DNA from: Paramoeba atlantica
Taxonomy: Eukaryota; Discosea
Length of the DNA: 64,000 nt
NCBI GenBank assembly: GCA_977017575.1
Contig: CDRNVI010000054.1
Span: 310,001-374,000 of the forward strand
Direction of reading: 5' to 3'
Positions 1-9,770 of this stretch are shown here, one piece after another. The translations under genes and the position numbers were made by a program. Under the pieces are notes generated by a model. The model was not told the origin of the DNA, searched no databases, and saw only the letters and a program-made list of their open reading frames with translations. Numbering within the stretch: the first letter of the stretch is position 1; every line of letters begins with the position of its first letter.

Positions 1-367
1 TTCTGCGGTGTTCTCCCCTCTATCCTAGTTTTTCCTGTTTTCTTTTTAAAAATATAATTTTTTGAAGATCGATAATTTTTTTCTGAAAAATTAGGAATGG
101 CATTTATAGAAATTAATGAGAAGAGGAGTAGTCATAAAATGGGAAATAGTTGCGAAGCGCTCCACTGTATTTAGGAATAAGATCCTATGTTGTGCAGTAT
201 TTTTATTGTAAAAAGCCTACATAGATGAAAGTAATACGATTGCTTGTAAGCCTTTTCCGAAATTTGTATTTTGACATTTTTTTAGACTCAGCTTGAGTTC
301 CACCTCGGCGTATAAACGGTTACATTTTTACTCCCATCACTATGTTCATTAACGCATAGATTTTTTT
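1..367. other. AT-rich upstream region of LRR-1
   Basis: I recognise no gene here. The segment is AT-rich and leads into the first LRR gene. Just before its ATG there is a short T run after an AG, a layout shared by other LRR genes of the window. Confidence 0.5.
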
Positions 368-723
368 ATGATTCTGCTGTACTCTTGCGCTGAGGAAGAG
401 CCACGAATTTCACGCTGTGGGAAAGTCTCACGCGCAACGCTACCTCCGGAGTTTTACTTATTTCGTATGGTTAAAGATCTGCTAAACACTCCGATTGAAT
501 GGAGGGACGAAATCCCAGCCAGCGAATGGCCTGGTGTACATTTAGACCCATCCGGCGAAGTGACTGCGATTCAATGGAACGCTCTTGAGCTGCGCGGCCC
601 GATGCATTGGGAAAATACCCCTGCTTCTTTGATTTTTTTTGAATGCGGAGGGCATCGTACTCAGTGTAACTATCTGACCGGGGAACTTCAATTGGAGAGT
701 CTTTCTCAGGGATTAACAAAGTT

Positions 724-1953
724 GGTTAAACTGAACCAATATTCGCAAATTTATGAATTTTCAAAATTTCACGTCCCTTTTTGCTTACACTTTAAACTTT
801 TCTCCACTTAAACTTGATTACTTCTTACAAATGGAGGCATACGCAGTGCTCCTTCAAATTTTGTAAGACTTGAAGCAGTGTATCACCCCCATTGCACTTC
901 AAACTTCCGGTACATACCTCTGCGTATGCTTGTATTCGATCCCCCCTCTTCTCCAACTTTCGACCTAGAACATTGCCGTCCCGCTTTAGACGCTTCTTGA
1001 CCATGGAGTTCGCGCACTCCACAGTATTAGTGTGCACACCTTCATTCGTAACCCACTGTCTCTTGTGGTTTACACTTTCCCACTTATATTTGCCGCGGAG
1101 AGACAAATTATGGCGGGCACCATCAGTCCAAATTTTTGTACGACTTCCCGAAGCTAGATTCTGGATGTTCGGAAGAAGGCTCTGAGATGTTCGATTTGGA
1201 ACAGCTTCCATGAGAATTTCAGATAATTTGTTGTCCCTCGTTGTGACCGCTATCGTCTGAGCAATTTGATTACCATCTTGGCGAACACGTTTTGCTCGAT
1301 GGCAACCGCCCCTCTTTCGGACAGAAAAAAAAGTTTCATCGCATTGCATGGTGGTCACCTTGGATCGCAGTCGAACTCGTCGGCGTATATGCGTTGTGGC
1401 CATGAGGGAATCCAGCCATTGACGCAATTTAATCACCGTTTTTTCGCTTAACTCCGTTTCCGCCACTGAAGACGCATGGCGCCCACCCCTAGAGTACAAA
1501 ACGATGTACAGGAGAGTCTGTTTAGCACTTCGCTGGCTCTTGCTGGGCAACAGCGGCCCCATAGCTCCGTACCTCCCTTTACAATGCTTGGGGCAGACCC
1601 ATTTATTCCCGACTAATGCCATGGTGTGCGGAGCTCTGTGATTTTTCTTGTAGCAAATAACTTTCTGCGCCACTAGAGAGTGGTTTTTCATCCAGTCCAG
1701 ACATTGATTCTCACTCCAGGAAGAAATTCTTCTGATCGTAAGTTTCGAACGGCACGAGAACCCACCGCACCCAGTGCACGTCATTAAAAGGTGAGAAGAG
1801 CAATAAACAAGTACTAATGGATTCAAAAAACACAATGCTTATATAAAATTAATGTGCAGAACCATGATTCAGAATAAAAGAAAGGAGCGATAAAACGTTC
1901 AGGTAAAAATTTTGCCAGATTGAGAAAAGTGCGAATATTGGTTCAGTTTCACC
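724..1953 (-). mobile_element. Merlin (ISXO2/IS1595-like) DNA transposon, apparently intact
   Basis: Terminal inverted repeats beginning GGT(T/G)AAACTGAACC bound the element and match over about 24 bp with one mismatch. They are flanked by a perfect 8-bp target duplication, acaaagtt, at 716-723 and 1954-1961. A GG start and an 8-9 bp duplication are typical of Merlin elements. One ORF on the minus strand encodes the transposase. The intact ORF, well-matched ends and perfect target duplication suggest recent insertion. Confidence 0.9.
825..1835 (-). CDS. Merlin/ISXO2-type DDE transposase
   Basis: This 336-residue ORF fills the element at 724-1953. The N-terminal third has cysteine pairs (CTGCGG, CPKHC) fitting the zinc-ribbon region of ISXO2-like transposases. 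The catalytic core shows the three acidic positions in order: Asp in CDETFFSVRKRGG, Asp in IWTDGARH, and Glu in VHTNTVEC, so a DDE triad appears present. The first Met may not be the true start, since a second Met lies just before the CTGC motif. It would bind the inverted repeats and catalyse cut-and-paste transposition. Activity is inferred, not shown. Confidence 0.85.
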   Translation of the reverse strand: MCFLNPLVLVYCSSHLLMTCTGCGGFSCRSKLTIRRISSWSENQCLDWMKNHSLVAQKVICYKKNHRAPHTMALVGNKWVCPKHCKGRYGAMGPLLPSKSQRSAKQTLLYIVLYSRGGRHASSVAETELSEKTVIKLRQWLDSLMATTHIRRRVRLRSKVTTMQCDETFFSVRKRGGCHRAKRVRQDGNQIAQTIAVTTRDNKLSEILMEAVPNRTSQSLLPNIQNLASGSRTKIWTDGARHNLSLRGKYKWESVNHKRQWVTNEGVHTNTVECANSMVKKRLKRDGNVLGRKLEKRGDRIQAYAEVCTGSLKCNGGDTLLQVLQNLKEHCVCLHL

Positions 1954-2184
1954 ACAAAGTTGGACCTTTCCAAGAACGAGCTGCGCGGTGAAGTGGAGAC
2001 TGCGTTGCTTCCACGATCGCTGGAAAATCTGCATTTGGAATGGAACAGATTTTCAGGCACGTTTAAATTTTCAAACGTACGTATACTGAACTTGGAAGGT
2101 AACGAGGACTTATCGGGCATGTACAATTACACACATAGATTTGACTTTCTTATGTTTAAGTTCACCAGAATTGTCTTAGCATAA

Positions 2185-2937
2185 TATCCACCCCGCGTTT
2201 GGCATATAATATCTGATTAAAAAGGTTGAAATCAAATCAGTAACGTATTTTATCAAAGTCCTTTTTCAGTTCATGCTTACGCTTTAAAAAGTTCACACTT
2301 TTACAAGTTCATACTTTTTACAAGTTTCCCCCTGACTTTGCACATTTTTCTGATTGTTTTCTGAAATTTCTTGATGAGCAAAGTCACGGGGCTATCAAAA
2401 TACTGAAAACCAAAAATTTCATTTCTTTTGTACAAAATCTGGTTTTCACGAGACTGTATACAACGTTCGGGGACTGCGACCTGATTCAAAATATTTTTCC
2501 GGGGTTCTCTCTGTCCTGAAGCGCACGAATCCACCTTTATTTTCCTTTCGCGACTACTTTTTACCTGCTAGACTTTTGTCCCAATATCGATGATATGGGT
2601 CTGTACATTATCTTGGGAGACCCCTGGGAGAAGGATATTTGAAAGCAATTCTTTAAGGGTTGCGTCTTGGAGTACATTGAGGGGTCGTCTGTTGATGGAA
2701 CCTGATGTTAGTTTGTCGGTGAGGACTGTTGTGAGCTACGCGACGATGAAACACAGCTTTTTGAATCATTTTATCAGTTTTAGTTTGGTTCTACTTGGTA
2801 CAAGTAAAAATAAAGTAATATGCAGTAACATTCGAACGCATCTGATGGAAGATTATTTTGAGCAGTCATTCTTACGCATCCGTTCTATTTATTTGCAACC
2901 TCTATTTCTGCGCCCTATTTTCTAACCCCTTTCATCC
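2185..2937. other. Intergenic, nothing recognised
   Basis: The region contains short repeats of ttttacaagttcata near 2290-2330. ORFs of 77 and 111 codons on the two strands have no recognisable motif. I take it as an intergenic region leading to the C-rich start of the zinc-ribbon gene. Confidence 0.4.
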
Positions 2938-3627
2938 ATGACCCTATTCACACCCCATCAGCTCACTCTTCCATCCCTCTACAAACGGCTTCCTTTATCC
3001 ATCCTTCGCCACCCCCACCCTCTCTCCTCCCCTCCCCCTCCACACCTTCCCCCCTCCAACGTCCTTCCCAACCGCTTCTCTTCCCCCCATGCTGCACCCC
3101 ACCCTCTCCCTCTCCCTTCACTCCTCCACACCCCCGTCGCCTTCTACCGCGCCGCCCACCCCCGGCGCCGGAAGACCACACGTATCGCCAACTGCCGCTC
3201 CATGTGTACGTTTAACTATGTGGTCTACGGCCGACACACGCGGCTACGGGAGACCCACCCCGCGATCGCCGCGGAGTGGGACTACGAGCGCAACCCCCGC
3301 CACCTGCACCCCGCGGTGGTGATCAACACCACCGTGCAGCCCCTGTGGTGGGTGTGCGGGGGGTGTGGGGAGCGCTACTGTATGTCCCTGGACCGTCGAA
3401 CGGTTCTGGGAAAGGGGTGCCCCAAGGGGTGTGGGGTGACGGGGGGGCAGGGGAGTACGGGGGCGATCACGAGTGGAACGTCCTCGAGTGAGGGGAGGAT
3501 AGGAGGTGGGGAGGAGAATGCTCATGGGGAAAAGGGGGAGGAAGGAAAGGTGAAATGGCTTCCGGGGGAGAGCTCGAGAATGTTTCGTTCACAGGCTCCT
3601 ACGCTTCAACCTAAAAATTTTAGTTAG
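2938..3627 (+). CDS. Treble-clef zinc-ribbon (DUF4379-like) protein, probably organellar
   Basis: The 229-residue ORF has one zinc-ribbon of the DUF4379 kind at residues 105-165: ETHPAIAAEWD, then WWVCGGC (C140, C143), then GKGCPKGC (C161, C165). The family usually has CxxC at both ends, so the second pair here carries one extra residue. The first hundred residues lack acidic residues and are rich in Pro, His, Leu, Ser and Arg, which fits a mitochondrial or other organellar presequence; this is inference. An alternative start is the Met at residue 89. The C-terminal 60 residues are low complexity. Base use moves from very C-rich at the 5' end to very G-rich at the 3' end. Related proteins occur in many protists and some bind organellar ribosomes; the exact role here is unknown. 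Confidence 0.75.
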   Translation: MTLFTPHQLTLPSLYKRLPLSILRHPHPLSSPPPPHLPPSNVLPNRFSSPHAAPHPLPLPSLLHTPVAFYRAAHPRRRKTTRIANCRSMCTFNYVVYGRHTRLRETHPAIAAEWDYERNPRHLHPAVVINTTVQPLWWVCGGCGERYCMSLDRRTVLGKGCPKGCGVTGGQGSTGAITSGTSSSEGRIGGGEENAHGEKGEEGKVKWLPGESSRMFRSQAPTLQPKNFS

Positions 3628-4266
3628 CGGAGGTTCAAAAAACCGATTTACACTTGTATTCACGGGGTGTACGAATTTAAGGTTCGTAAAACGTCGCCGA
3701 TTTTGTAAAATTGTAGCGCTTTTCATGCTGAGATGATGAAAAGATTCTACAGAGATTATCAGTTTGATAATATCCGTTTACGATGGCTAATATTCATTTC
3801 CATATTCGATATGGAAATTCTATATTACGCCAAAAAAGCGATAAAATCACCTTGAACTTCAGCGACCCACGTACCAGAATTGTCCCCCATCCAATATTTG
3901 TTCTCGCGGTGATGGGAAATGAGTGATCGAAAAAAGTCTTCATTTTCTCATTTTTAGGAGCTTTTTCAGATATAATTATTTATGAAAGAGACAGCAGTGT
4001 CAACGCGACTTGTGGGTCCTCGATTCTCTTTATTGTCCGCAATGTAGATATCGATAGATGGAGTAACGCATTCGTGTGGAGAAAAGCGCTGCAGTGGTTT
4101 GCCGAACCAATCGGGGTTCCTACAAATAATAGAGCAAAACAAAATAATAGAGCAAAATCACCAGTAATGTTTATTTTGTTTGGGGGAATGTCTGTCCATG
4201 GGAGTGAACCATTCTGTTTCCGGAGAACTCTGAGTAGAGGCTGTGTTGGCGGGTGGCCACTATAGT
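3628..4266. other. Intergenic, AT-rich
   Basis: No gene is recognised. A short direct repeat of aataatagagcaaaa lies at about 4123-4160. Nothing else stands out before the LINE fragment. Confidence 0.4.
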
Positions 4267-4768
4267 TTACCCCGTGTTAAGCCCAAGGTGCTTGATTTCC
4301 CTCTCAAGAACCTCCAGAGCCGCCCCACATACCTTTGGTTCACCCGCGAAGGTGACATCGTCAAGGTAAGCCCATATTTTGAGGGAGCCTGGGAACTTAG
4401 CCGCCACCTTGGCTATGTCCCCTTGGATTCCTATGGCGAATAGGATTGGGGCCATGGGGTCCCCTTGTTTTACCCCCCCTGGAGCTCATTATGGAGATTC
4501 CTTCCCCAAGGTGTAGGGTGCTAGGCTTCCCGTAGCCGAAGAGGTTGATACCTTCAAGGGGGAGTAGCTTGGAGTCTCCCTTTAGGGCCCTGAAGATGGC
4601 CGACCTCGAGATGCTGTTGAAGGCATTCTCGAGGTCGGCTGCCACTGTGACCTCGCCCGGTCTGTCCCTAAAGTGTTGACGAACACTGTAGATTATGTGT
4701 TCGCACCCTTGGGTGTACTGCGCCCCAAATTGAATGCCTTGAAAGTAGGAGGGTAGGTTTTCTCTCAC
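4267..4768 (-). mobile_element. LINE reverse transcriptase fragment (YLDD type)
   Basis: Two overlapping minus-strand frames give reverse transcriptase motifs in order: GIQFGAQYTQGCEHII and DLENAFNSI in the upstream frame, then GDPMAPILFAIG and YLDDVTFAGEP in the other. The order and wording fit early-branching non-LTR elements with restriction-like endonucleases. The frame changes near 4480 and both ends are missing. Its likely N-terminal continuation lies at 5241-5385, beyond an inserted SINE-like copy. Confidence 0.8.
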
Positions 4769-4794
4769 CTTCTCCAGTATTTATTTATATTTCA

Positions 4795-5238
4795 TGCGGG
4801 GCAAAACCTGAAGAGTGAGCGCCTGACGTACGACGACTGTTATCAACGGCCATTACAGCGCATTCAACGCCGGTCGTACGCAGGGATTCGGCCTATGGCC
4901 ACGCCGCGTGGTCCTCCAGGGAGGTCCTGCAGCACATGGGGGGGTGAAGGGGGCACTGGACTTCCACTGCGGGGGGCGTCGTTGAGAGGCTGCAAGAAGC
5001 CTTTCGGCTACGCAGCGTCGTTGAGAGGCTCTCCCTGGCGTCCATCCAGCGGGGGCACTCGGCGCGTCTGACCCGCTGCACGGGTGTGCGAAGCGGCGGC
5101 CCCTCTTCAACGGAAAGAAGAGTTTCCGGCCCTAGCGCCAGTCGGAAACGGACACACATGAAAGGTTAAGAGTATGCCCGTTTCCGGGAAAAGAAAGGAT
5201 GAGCTAGGGAAAATGTACCAACAAGGTACAGAAACTGT
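4795..5238 (+). repeat. SINE-like element, 3' portion, inside a LINE fragment
   Basis: This matches the 3' parts of the copies at 41330-42135 and 48807-49321: ggtcctc(c/a)agggagg, a segment giving accgggc-type hairpins near the end, and the terminal motif aaggtacagaaactgtatc. It separates two pieces of a minus-strand reverse transcriptase, so it probably inserted there. I see no clear target duplication. Confidence 0.6.
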
Positions 5239-5240
5239 AT

Positions 5241-5385
5241 CTTTATCCCGCAACCTTTAGGAAGCATTGGTAAGAGGAATGGTGCCCAACCGGGGCGCCC
5301 GGCTTGGTAAAGAGTTTGAGGGACGCCCCAGTGAGCAGCTCCCTCATGGTGGGAGGTAGGGAGTTGGACATGATCCCATGCATTA
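5241..5385 (-). mobile_element. LINE reverse transcriptase fragment, N-terminal part
   Basis: The minus strand reads SLPPTMRELLTGASLKLFTK, the wording found just N-terminal to the RPIAVGE motif in LINE reverse transcriptases. With 4267-4768 it forms one decayed LINE split by the SINE-like copy. Confidence 0.5.
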
Positions 5386-5439
5386 TTTGTTTTTCTATTC
5401 TTATTCTCAAAAGACCTAAAAACAGCGGGAACTGTGCAC

Positions 5440-5745
5440 TACAGTGACATGTTTTAGCTTCAGCTCGGACACTATGTTATCAATGAGCGCTTGGTAGCAG
5501 TGCAACCATCGATGATTTCTACTATGTTCCACGTCTACTGTGTCCATCGTGCAAAATGCATACTATATGGAGAAGACACAAACAGATCCTTTCTGTATCA
5601 GCTGAGTCACAGCAGTCTTCCACGTTGAAGGGCAATCGCCTAATTTGAGCACATCATTAAATACTGGTGCCATGTGGGTTTCGAGCTCTCTCACGGAGTA
5701 CAGAGTTACTTTATCATGAAAAGTGATTCCAGCGGTTTAAATTTT
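5440..5745 (-). mobile_element. LINE reverse transcriptase fragment of a second type
   Basis: The minus strand reads PVFNDVLKLGDCPSTWKTAVT, closely resembling NALVRFSTCPTSWKISVT of the large LINE at 5857-14163. It is short and decayed. It abuts the pogo-like repeat at 5752. Confidence 0.5.
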
Positions 5746-5751
5746 CTAAAG

Positions 5752-5815
5752 GGGGAGTTCGTCTATTATTAACAACCATCTATTAAACCCCTCCGCATCA
5801 AAAAAGGCACCCACC
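5752..5815. repeat. End of pogo-like MITE (TCTATTATTAACAA family)
   Basis: A G-run followed by gtctattattaacaa, and then cccctccgcatcaaaaaagg, match the two ends of the larger copy at 15061-15405. Only a short piece is present. Confidence 0.5.
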
Positions 5816-5928
5816 CTTATTTTTCGCACGAGGGGGGCTAGGGGAATTATATCTATACAGGGCATTACCTGTAGAGTAATAAAGTCTAACAGGACGTACG
5901 CATATGACGTCGCCTGCTAGACCATTTG

Positions 5929-8900
5929 CTAACCAAAGCTTTGGTTGTCCCATAAAGGGGATTCCCTTTTCAGCCAGAGTTGAAAGCTGCTCCGGATCGC
6001 CGTTCGGATGACTTCGACACGGCACTTATCTGAGAGTGCCTTGTCACCCAAAAAGAGACGGTTGATGTGACGCAGCGTCGTAGAAGGGAGACCTCTAGCT
6101 CCAACTTCAAAGCATATCAAGTGGCAGTCTGAGTACCTTATTTTTCGTCGGTGTAGAATATTTATGTACTTTTCTACTTTTCGGCAGTGGGCTTCGTGTA
6201 CGTTTTCCTCCCAGGGCATCGTCAACTCAACGATAAATTCAGTTCCGTCGTTGAGTTTGACGATTCCATCTGGGCGAAGCTGTGTTTCCAGGTCGGACCA
6301 CCATGCGGGTAGTTGACGTAGGTGTGGGAGATCAAAATGTGCCTCTGCGGTATGGGGGGAAGAGAGTATCGCGTTTGCAAAGGTGGAGAGTACACTATCA
6401 TGGCGATATGTGCAACGTCCCTGTTCTAGTGATACCTTGCACGAGGATAAGAGGTGTCGTAATGTTTCCGGTTCTTGTTTACAAATTCGGAATTGTACTG
6501 TATCTGTGCCGTGAATTCCCCATGTCCTCAGCATTGTCCTATTAGGGAGAGTGTTTTGTACCATTAAAGAAGTTGCGAAGCGGCTAAGGGAAGTGCTACG
6601 TAATCCGTTTATCGCGGCGCTGAAATCTTTCGCCTGTTCTTCCTCGGAGGTTATATCCCACCACTGAATAGCGAACGTTGACCTGCGGCGTAGTGCGTTG
6701 ATCATTCGGTCCTCATTAAGCTCAAGAAGAGTTCGTTTTGCGAGGTCGCGATCCTCCAGTATGTGTGTGATGTCACATGCTGGTCGAATTTGGCCTTTCC
6801 TGCGCTTATGTTCTTCAGCCCGTATTCTTTCCTGCAGTGCGGCGGTAACGTTCGGGTCTCGGGACCGCTTCATTTGACAGAGAAGATCAGCTGTACAGTC
6901 TTCCCAGAGTCTGGACAAGCTGCAGATGTTCCATCCACGCTGAGAGTAGATTGCTTCGCTGCATGTAGTTCTAGCCGCATTGATCCACCGTTTCAGGGAG
7001 TGAGTACACATTTTCTGAAGGCGTAAAATAAAGTTTAGCGTGATACATGGGTGTATAGTAAAGGTGAAGCGTAGCCGAGAGATGATTGCGTGCTGATATA
7101 TCCAAATTTTTGATGGGAGGTCGTGGGCCGACTGGTCAATGTTATGAAGCCATCGCTTCAATAAGGGCCTAACTTTCGTGAAAAGGGCTCGGGATTGTTG
7201 AGAACCGGGGGCAATATTCATGCCAAGAAACGTACTTCCTTCGTCGCATATATGCGGTATAGCTTCGTTCTTGATGAAAATTTGAGGACGTCGTGTCATG
7301 TAGCCGGGGTGTTCATCATTTTTCTTGGACGCCATATATTGGACTCTGCACTTTTTGACGTTGATGGAAAGGCCAAGCGAACCGAGTACCGTGGATAGTG
7401 TTTCAACAGCCAGTTGCATTTCTTTTTCACTATTCGTCAGGACCGTGAGATCGTCGGCGTACGCTTTTAGGAAGCTTTTTGGAAATCCAGGGAGGTTCAA
7501 TCCAAATGAGGGAAACGATTTTGCCATGTAACGTAGGGCTAGATCCATAATCACCAGAAAGAGCGTAGGAGAGAGAGTGTCACCTTGTAAGACACCTCGT
7601 TTAGCTGGGATCGCGCTGGACAGACCTTCGTAACATTTAATGCGGGTACTTGCGTCAGTGTATAAACATTGGACGTATTTAATAATGTTTGGGGAGATTC
7701 TCGCCCATTCCAGTGCTTCAAAGATGATGTTGCGGGGGACTGAACCAAAGGCGTTACTGAGGTCTAGCTCGGCCATGCAGTAGTTCAACTTGTTCTTCCG
7801 GTAGTGGCGTAGGAGCTCTGAGAGGGATTGCGTATGTTCGAGAGTACCGTTAATGGCGGGGAGAAAGCCTTTCTGTATCTTGGGGTCAATGACAGAGGCT
7901 TCAATTAGGAATTTCGTCATTTTCCGGCTGATGATGGAATGCAGGAGTTTCCCTAGTACGCTAGTCAGGCCGATGGGACGCCAGCTTTGTGGGTTGTCAG
8001 GCTCCCCTTTTTTGTAAATGAGGCGAGTGACGGATATTTTCCACGACGTCGGACATGTGCTGAAGCGCACTAGCGCGTTGAAGACGTTTGCCATGTGGGT
8101 GTGGGAGCTGTGGCATCGCTTTAGAGTCTGGTACGTAATGGAGTCCTGGCCTGGAGCACTGCTGTTTTTCTTTGATGTGAGAGCGTTCGAAATGTCGATT
8201 GAAGCCAGTTCGTCCCAGGTCATTTCTGCCAGAGGACGGATTCCGAGGACGTCGTGGGGTGGTAAGTGATGCACTGTAGTGGGGTCCGTAAGTAATGTTG
8301 TGAACACACTTTCCACTTTCTGTACATTGCAAGTCGGATAGGCCGGTACACTTTCTGCTTCTGTGCTTTTGTCCAAGGTTTGACTCGCAGCCGTCCATGG
8401 ATTGCGGTTGAATTGTTGAAGTGCCCAGCGACTTTCCAGTTCCCGTTTTTGGGCCATGGCTTCTGCGCTGTATATACGTTCCGCCTTTTTGGTTTCCTTA
8501 ATCTTTTGTTTCAACGCCATGCGGGGAGCCTTGCCGTGTGTGTATCGCAGCTTCATTTGTAGTTGTTTTACATGTCGAGAGAAGGAAAAGGCAACTTTTT
8601 CGCTTTCTAATGGACGGACTTTCCCCTTTGTGTGTCCTCGAGCCGTTCGGATAATGAAACCCTTCCTGGAGTCGACGTCTCGCGCCACTTCATATGCCGA
8701 CACCGCTAGTATTGCACTCAGTAGTTCTGCGTTATGGACGGCGGGGAGTGCGTCGCCAGAGACAGTGAGCAAGGTGTTGCATCTGTGGAGGGCCCTACGT
8801 TCCACCTCGTGCCAGTGCGCGTCAGCCAAGTTTATGTTTAACTTGCCCCCCTGGATGTATCGTGCCGTGCGGAAAAGGTACTCCGTCTCGTCGAGTGGTC

Positions 8901-9258
8901 TCGGAGAGGAAGCGGAAGTGGGGGGGTTAAGTTCGGGGTGTTCTTGCTCTTGTCCTGCGTTGGGGCTCCCCTCAGAGTCTCCTTCGATTCCCTGATCGAG
9001 GGATGGTCCATAGATTTTGCAGCATGGATGGCTGCATTTGAGTTGACTTATGCATCGATGTTGGCATGGGTGCGTCCGCTTCAAGGAGGAGGCGTGGTCA
9101 CGCGAAATAATCTCGTATGGTGGAAGTGTTGGGACCGTTTGGGGCTTTGATGGCTGTACTTCTTCTTTGTCGTCGGTGCGAAGGAGCAGAACGATCCGAA
9201 ACGCCGATAACCCAGGGACCGCTCTCCCGTTCAGTACCTTATTTACCGCTTTACCCAT
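5929..9258 (-). CDS. LINE polyprotein: zinc knuckle, reverse transcriptase, restriction-like endonuclease
   Basis: This uninterrupted 1109-residue ORF has one N-terminal zinc knuckle (CQHRCISQLKCSHPCCK). The reverse transcriptase follows, with SWRPIGLTSVLGK, AELDLSNAFGSVP, GVLQGDTLSPTLF and the catalytic AYADD near residue 599. The C-terminal region has a CCHC-like knuckle (ICKQEPETLRHLLSSC, first cysteine replaced by Phe). The endonuclease follows: LRPDG, VELTMPWE, then K in CRKVEKY, and FEVGARGLPS. This is the R2-like order of target-primed LINEs. The ORF looks complete from its Met, but more coding sequence probably lies beyond the IS30-like insertion. Many R2-like elements choose fixed target sites; none is evident here. 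Confidence 0.88.
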   Translation of the reverse strand: MGKAVNKVLNGRAVPGLSAFRIVLLLRTDDKEEVQPSKPQTVPTLPPYEIISRDHASSLKRTHPCQHRCISQLKCSHPCCKIYGPSLDQGIEGDSEGSPNAGQEQEHPELNPPTSASSPRPLDETEYLFRTARYIQGGKLNINLADAHWHEVERRALHRCNTLLTVSGDALPAVHNAELLSAILAVSAYEVARDVDSRKGFIIRTARGHTKGKVRPLESEKVAFSFSRHVKQLQMKLRYTHGKAPRMALKQKIKETKKAERIYSAEAMAQKRELESRWALQQFNRNPWTAASQTLDKSTEAESVPAYPTCNVQKVESVFTTLLTDPTTVHHLPPHDVLGIRPLAEMTWDELASIDISNALTSKKNSSAPGQDSITYQTLKRCHSSHTHMANVFNALVRFSTCPTSWKISVTRLIYKKGEPDNPQSWRPIGLTSVLGKLLHSIISRKMTKFLIEASVIDPKIQKGFLPAINGTLEHTQSLSELLRHYRKNKLNYCMAELDLSNAFGSVPRNIIFEALEWARISPNIIKYVQCLYTDASTRIKCYEGLSSAIPAKRGVLQGDTLSPTLFLVIMDLALRYMAKSFPSFGLNLPGFPKSFLKAYADDLTVLTNSEKEMQLAVETLSTVLGSLGLSINVKKCRVQYMASKKNDEHPGYMTRRPQIFIKNEAIPHICDEGSTFLGMNIAPGSQQSRALFTKVRPLLKRWLHNIDQSAHDLPSKIWIYQHAIISRLRFTFTIHPCITLNFILRLQKMCTHSLKRWINAARTTCSEAIYSQRGWNICSLSRLWEDCTADLLCQMKRSRDPNVTAALQERIRAEEHKRRKGQIRPACDITHILEDRDLAKRTLLELNEDRMINALRRRSTFAIQWWDITSEEEQAKDFSAAINGLRSTSLSRFATSLMVQNTLPNRTMLRTWGIHGTDTVQFRICKQEPETLRHLLSSCKVSLEQGRCTYRHDSVLSTFANAILSSPHTAEAHFDLPHLRQLPAWWSDLETQLRPDGIVKLNDGTEFIVELTMPWEENVHEAHCRKVEKYINILHRRKIRYSDCHLICFEVGARGLPSTTLRHINRLFLGDKALSDKCRVEVIRTAIRSSFQLWLKRESPLWDNQSFG

Positions 9259-9770
9259 TGAGCTAGGTGATGGCGGATTGTCAACACCAACGCACCACTT
9301 TTTTTCCTAAAAAATAATTTTCTTGTCATTTCCAGTGCACCACTTTTTCTTAAAAACTGTATTCTCATTTCCAATGCACCATCAATTATTTAAAGAAGTA
9401 TTATTTTATAATATCCTTCGGATCTACACTACAAATGCGCCATTATTCAAGACTCAGTCATTACGATCGTAATCGTATTCAATCACTCTTTACATCTGGC
9501 GAGAGTCGGCGAAGCATAGCTCGCATAATTGGCAAAAGTCACAGCACTGTTTGTCGCGAGTTGGCGCGTAATGCAAGAAGGGGTCAGCGCTATGAGGGGA
9601 CGAGGGCACAGCGCATTTCGAAAAGACGCCTCTCGTGTAAAAAGGTCAAGCCTCACAAGATACAAGGCCTTTTGGAAGAGGAAGTCAGCTCTCGACTTCA
9701 AAAGAAGCACAGCCCGGAACAGATTGCAAATACGATCCGTAGCTGTCGTACCGCCTCGACTTCTACCATA

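Larger units (their letters stand above)
368..2184 (+). pseudogene. LRR protein gene 1, split by a Merlin transposon
   Basis: This is a leucine-rich repeat protein of the family found eight times in this window. The 5' part (368-723) carries the family N-cap with KVSRATLPPEF, followed by a WPGV segment and one repeat. The 3' part (from 1962) resumes with LDLSKNELRGEV, then LENLHLEWNRFSG and LRR-like residues to a stop at 2184. A 1230-bp Merlin element plus one copy of an 8-bp target duplication lies between them. Joining across the duplication keeps the frame and gives an ordinary repeat (GLTKLDLSKNELRG). The N-cap cysteine pair that is present in most paralogues is absent. The ATG at 368 lies in a T-rich stretch, so the true N-terminus is uncertain. 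The function of the family is unknown; ligand or protein binding is inferred from the fold. Confidence 0.8.

Noticed and set aside
2590-2925. 111-codon ORF on the + strand
   Set aside because: No motif, no C-rich or T-rich start like the real genes, and nothing to support translation.
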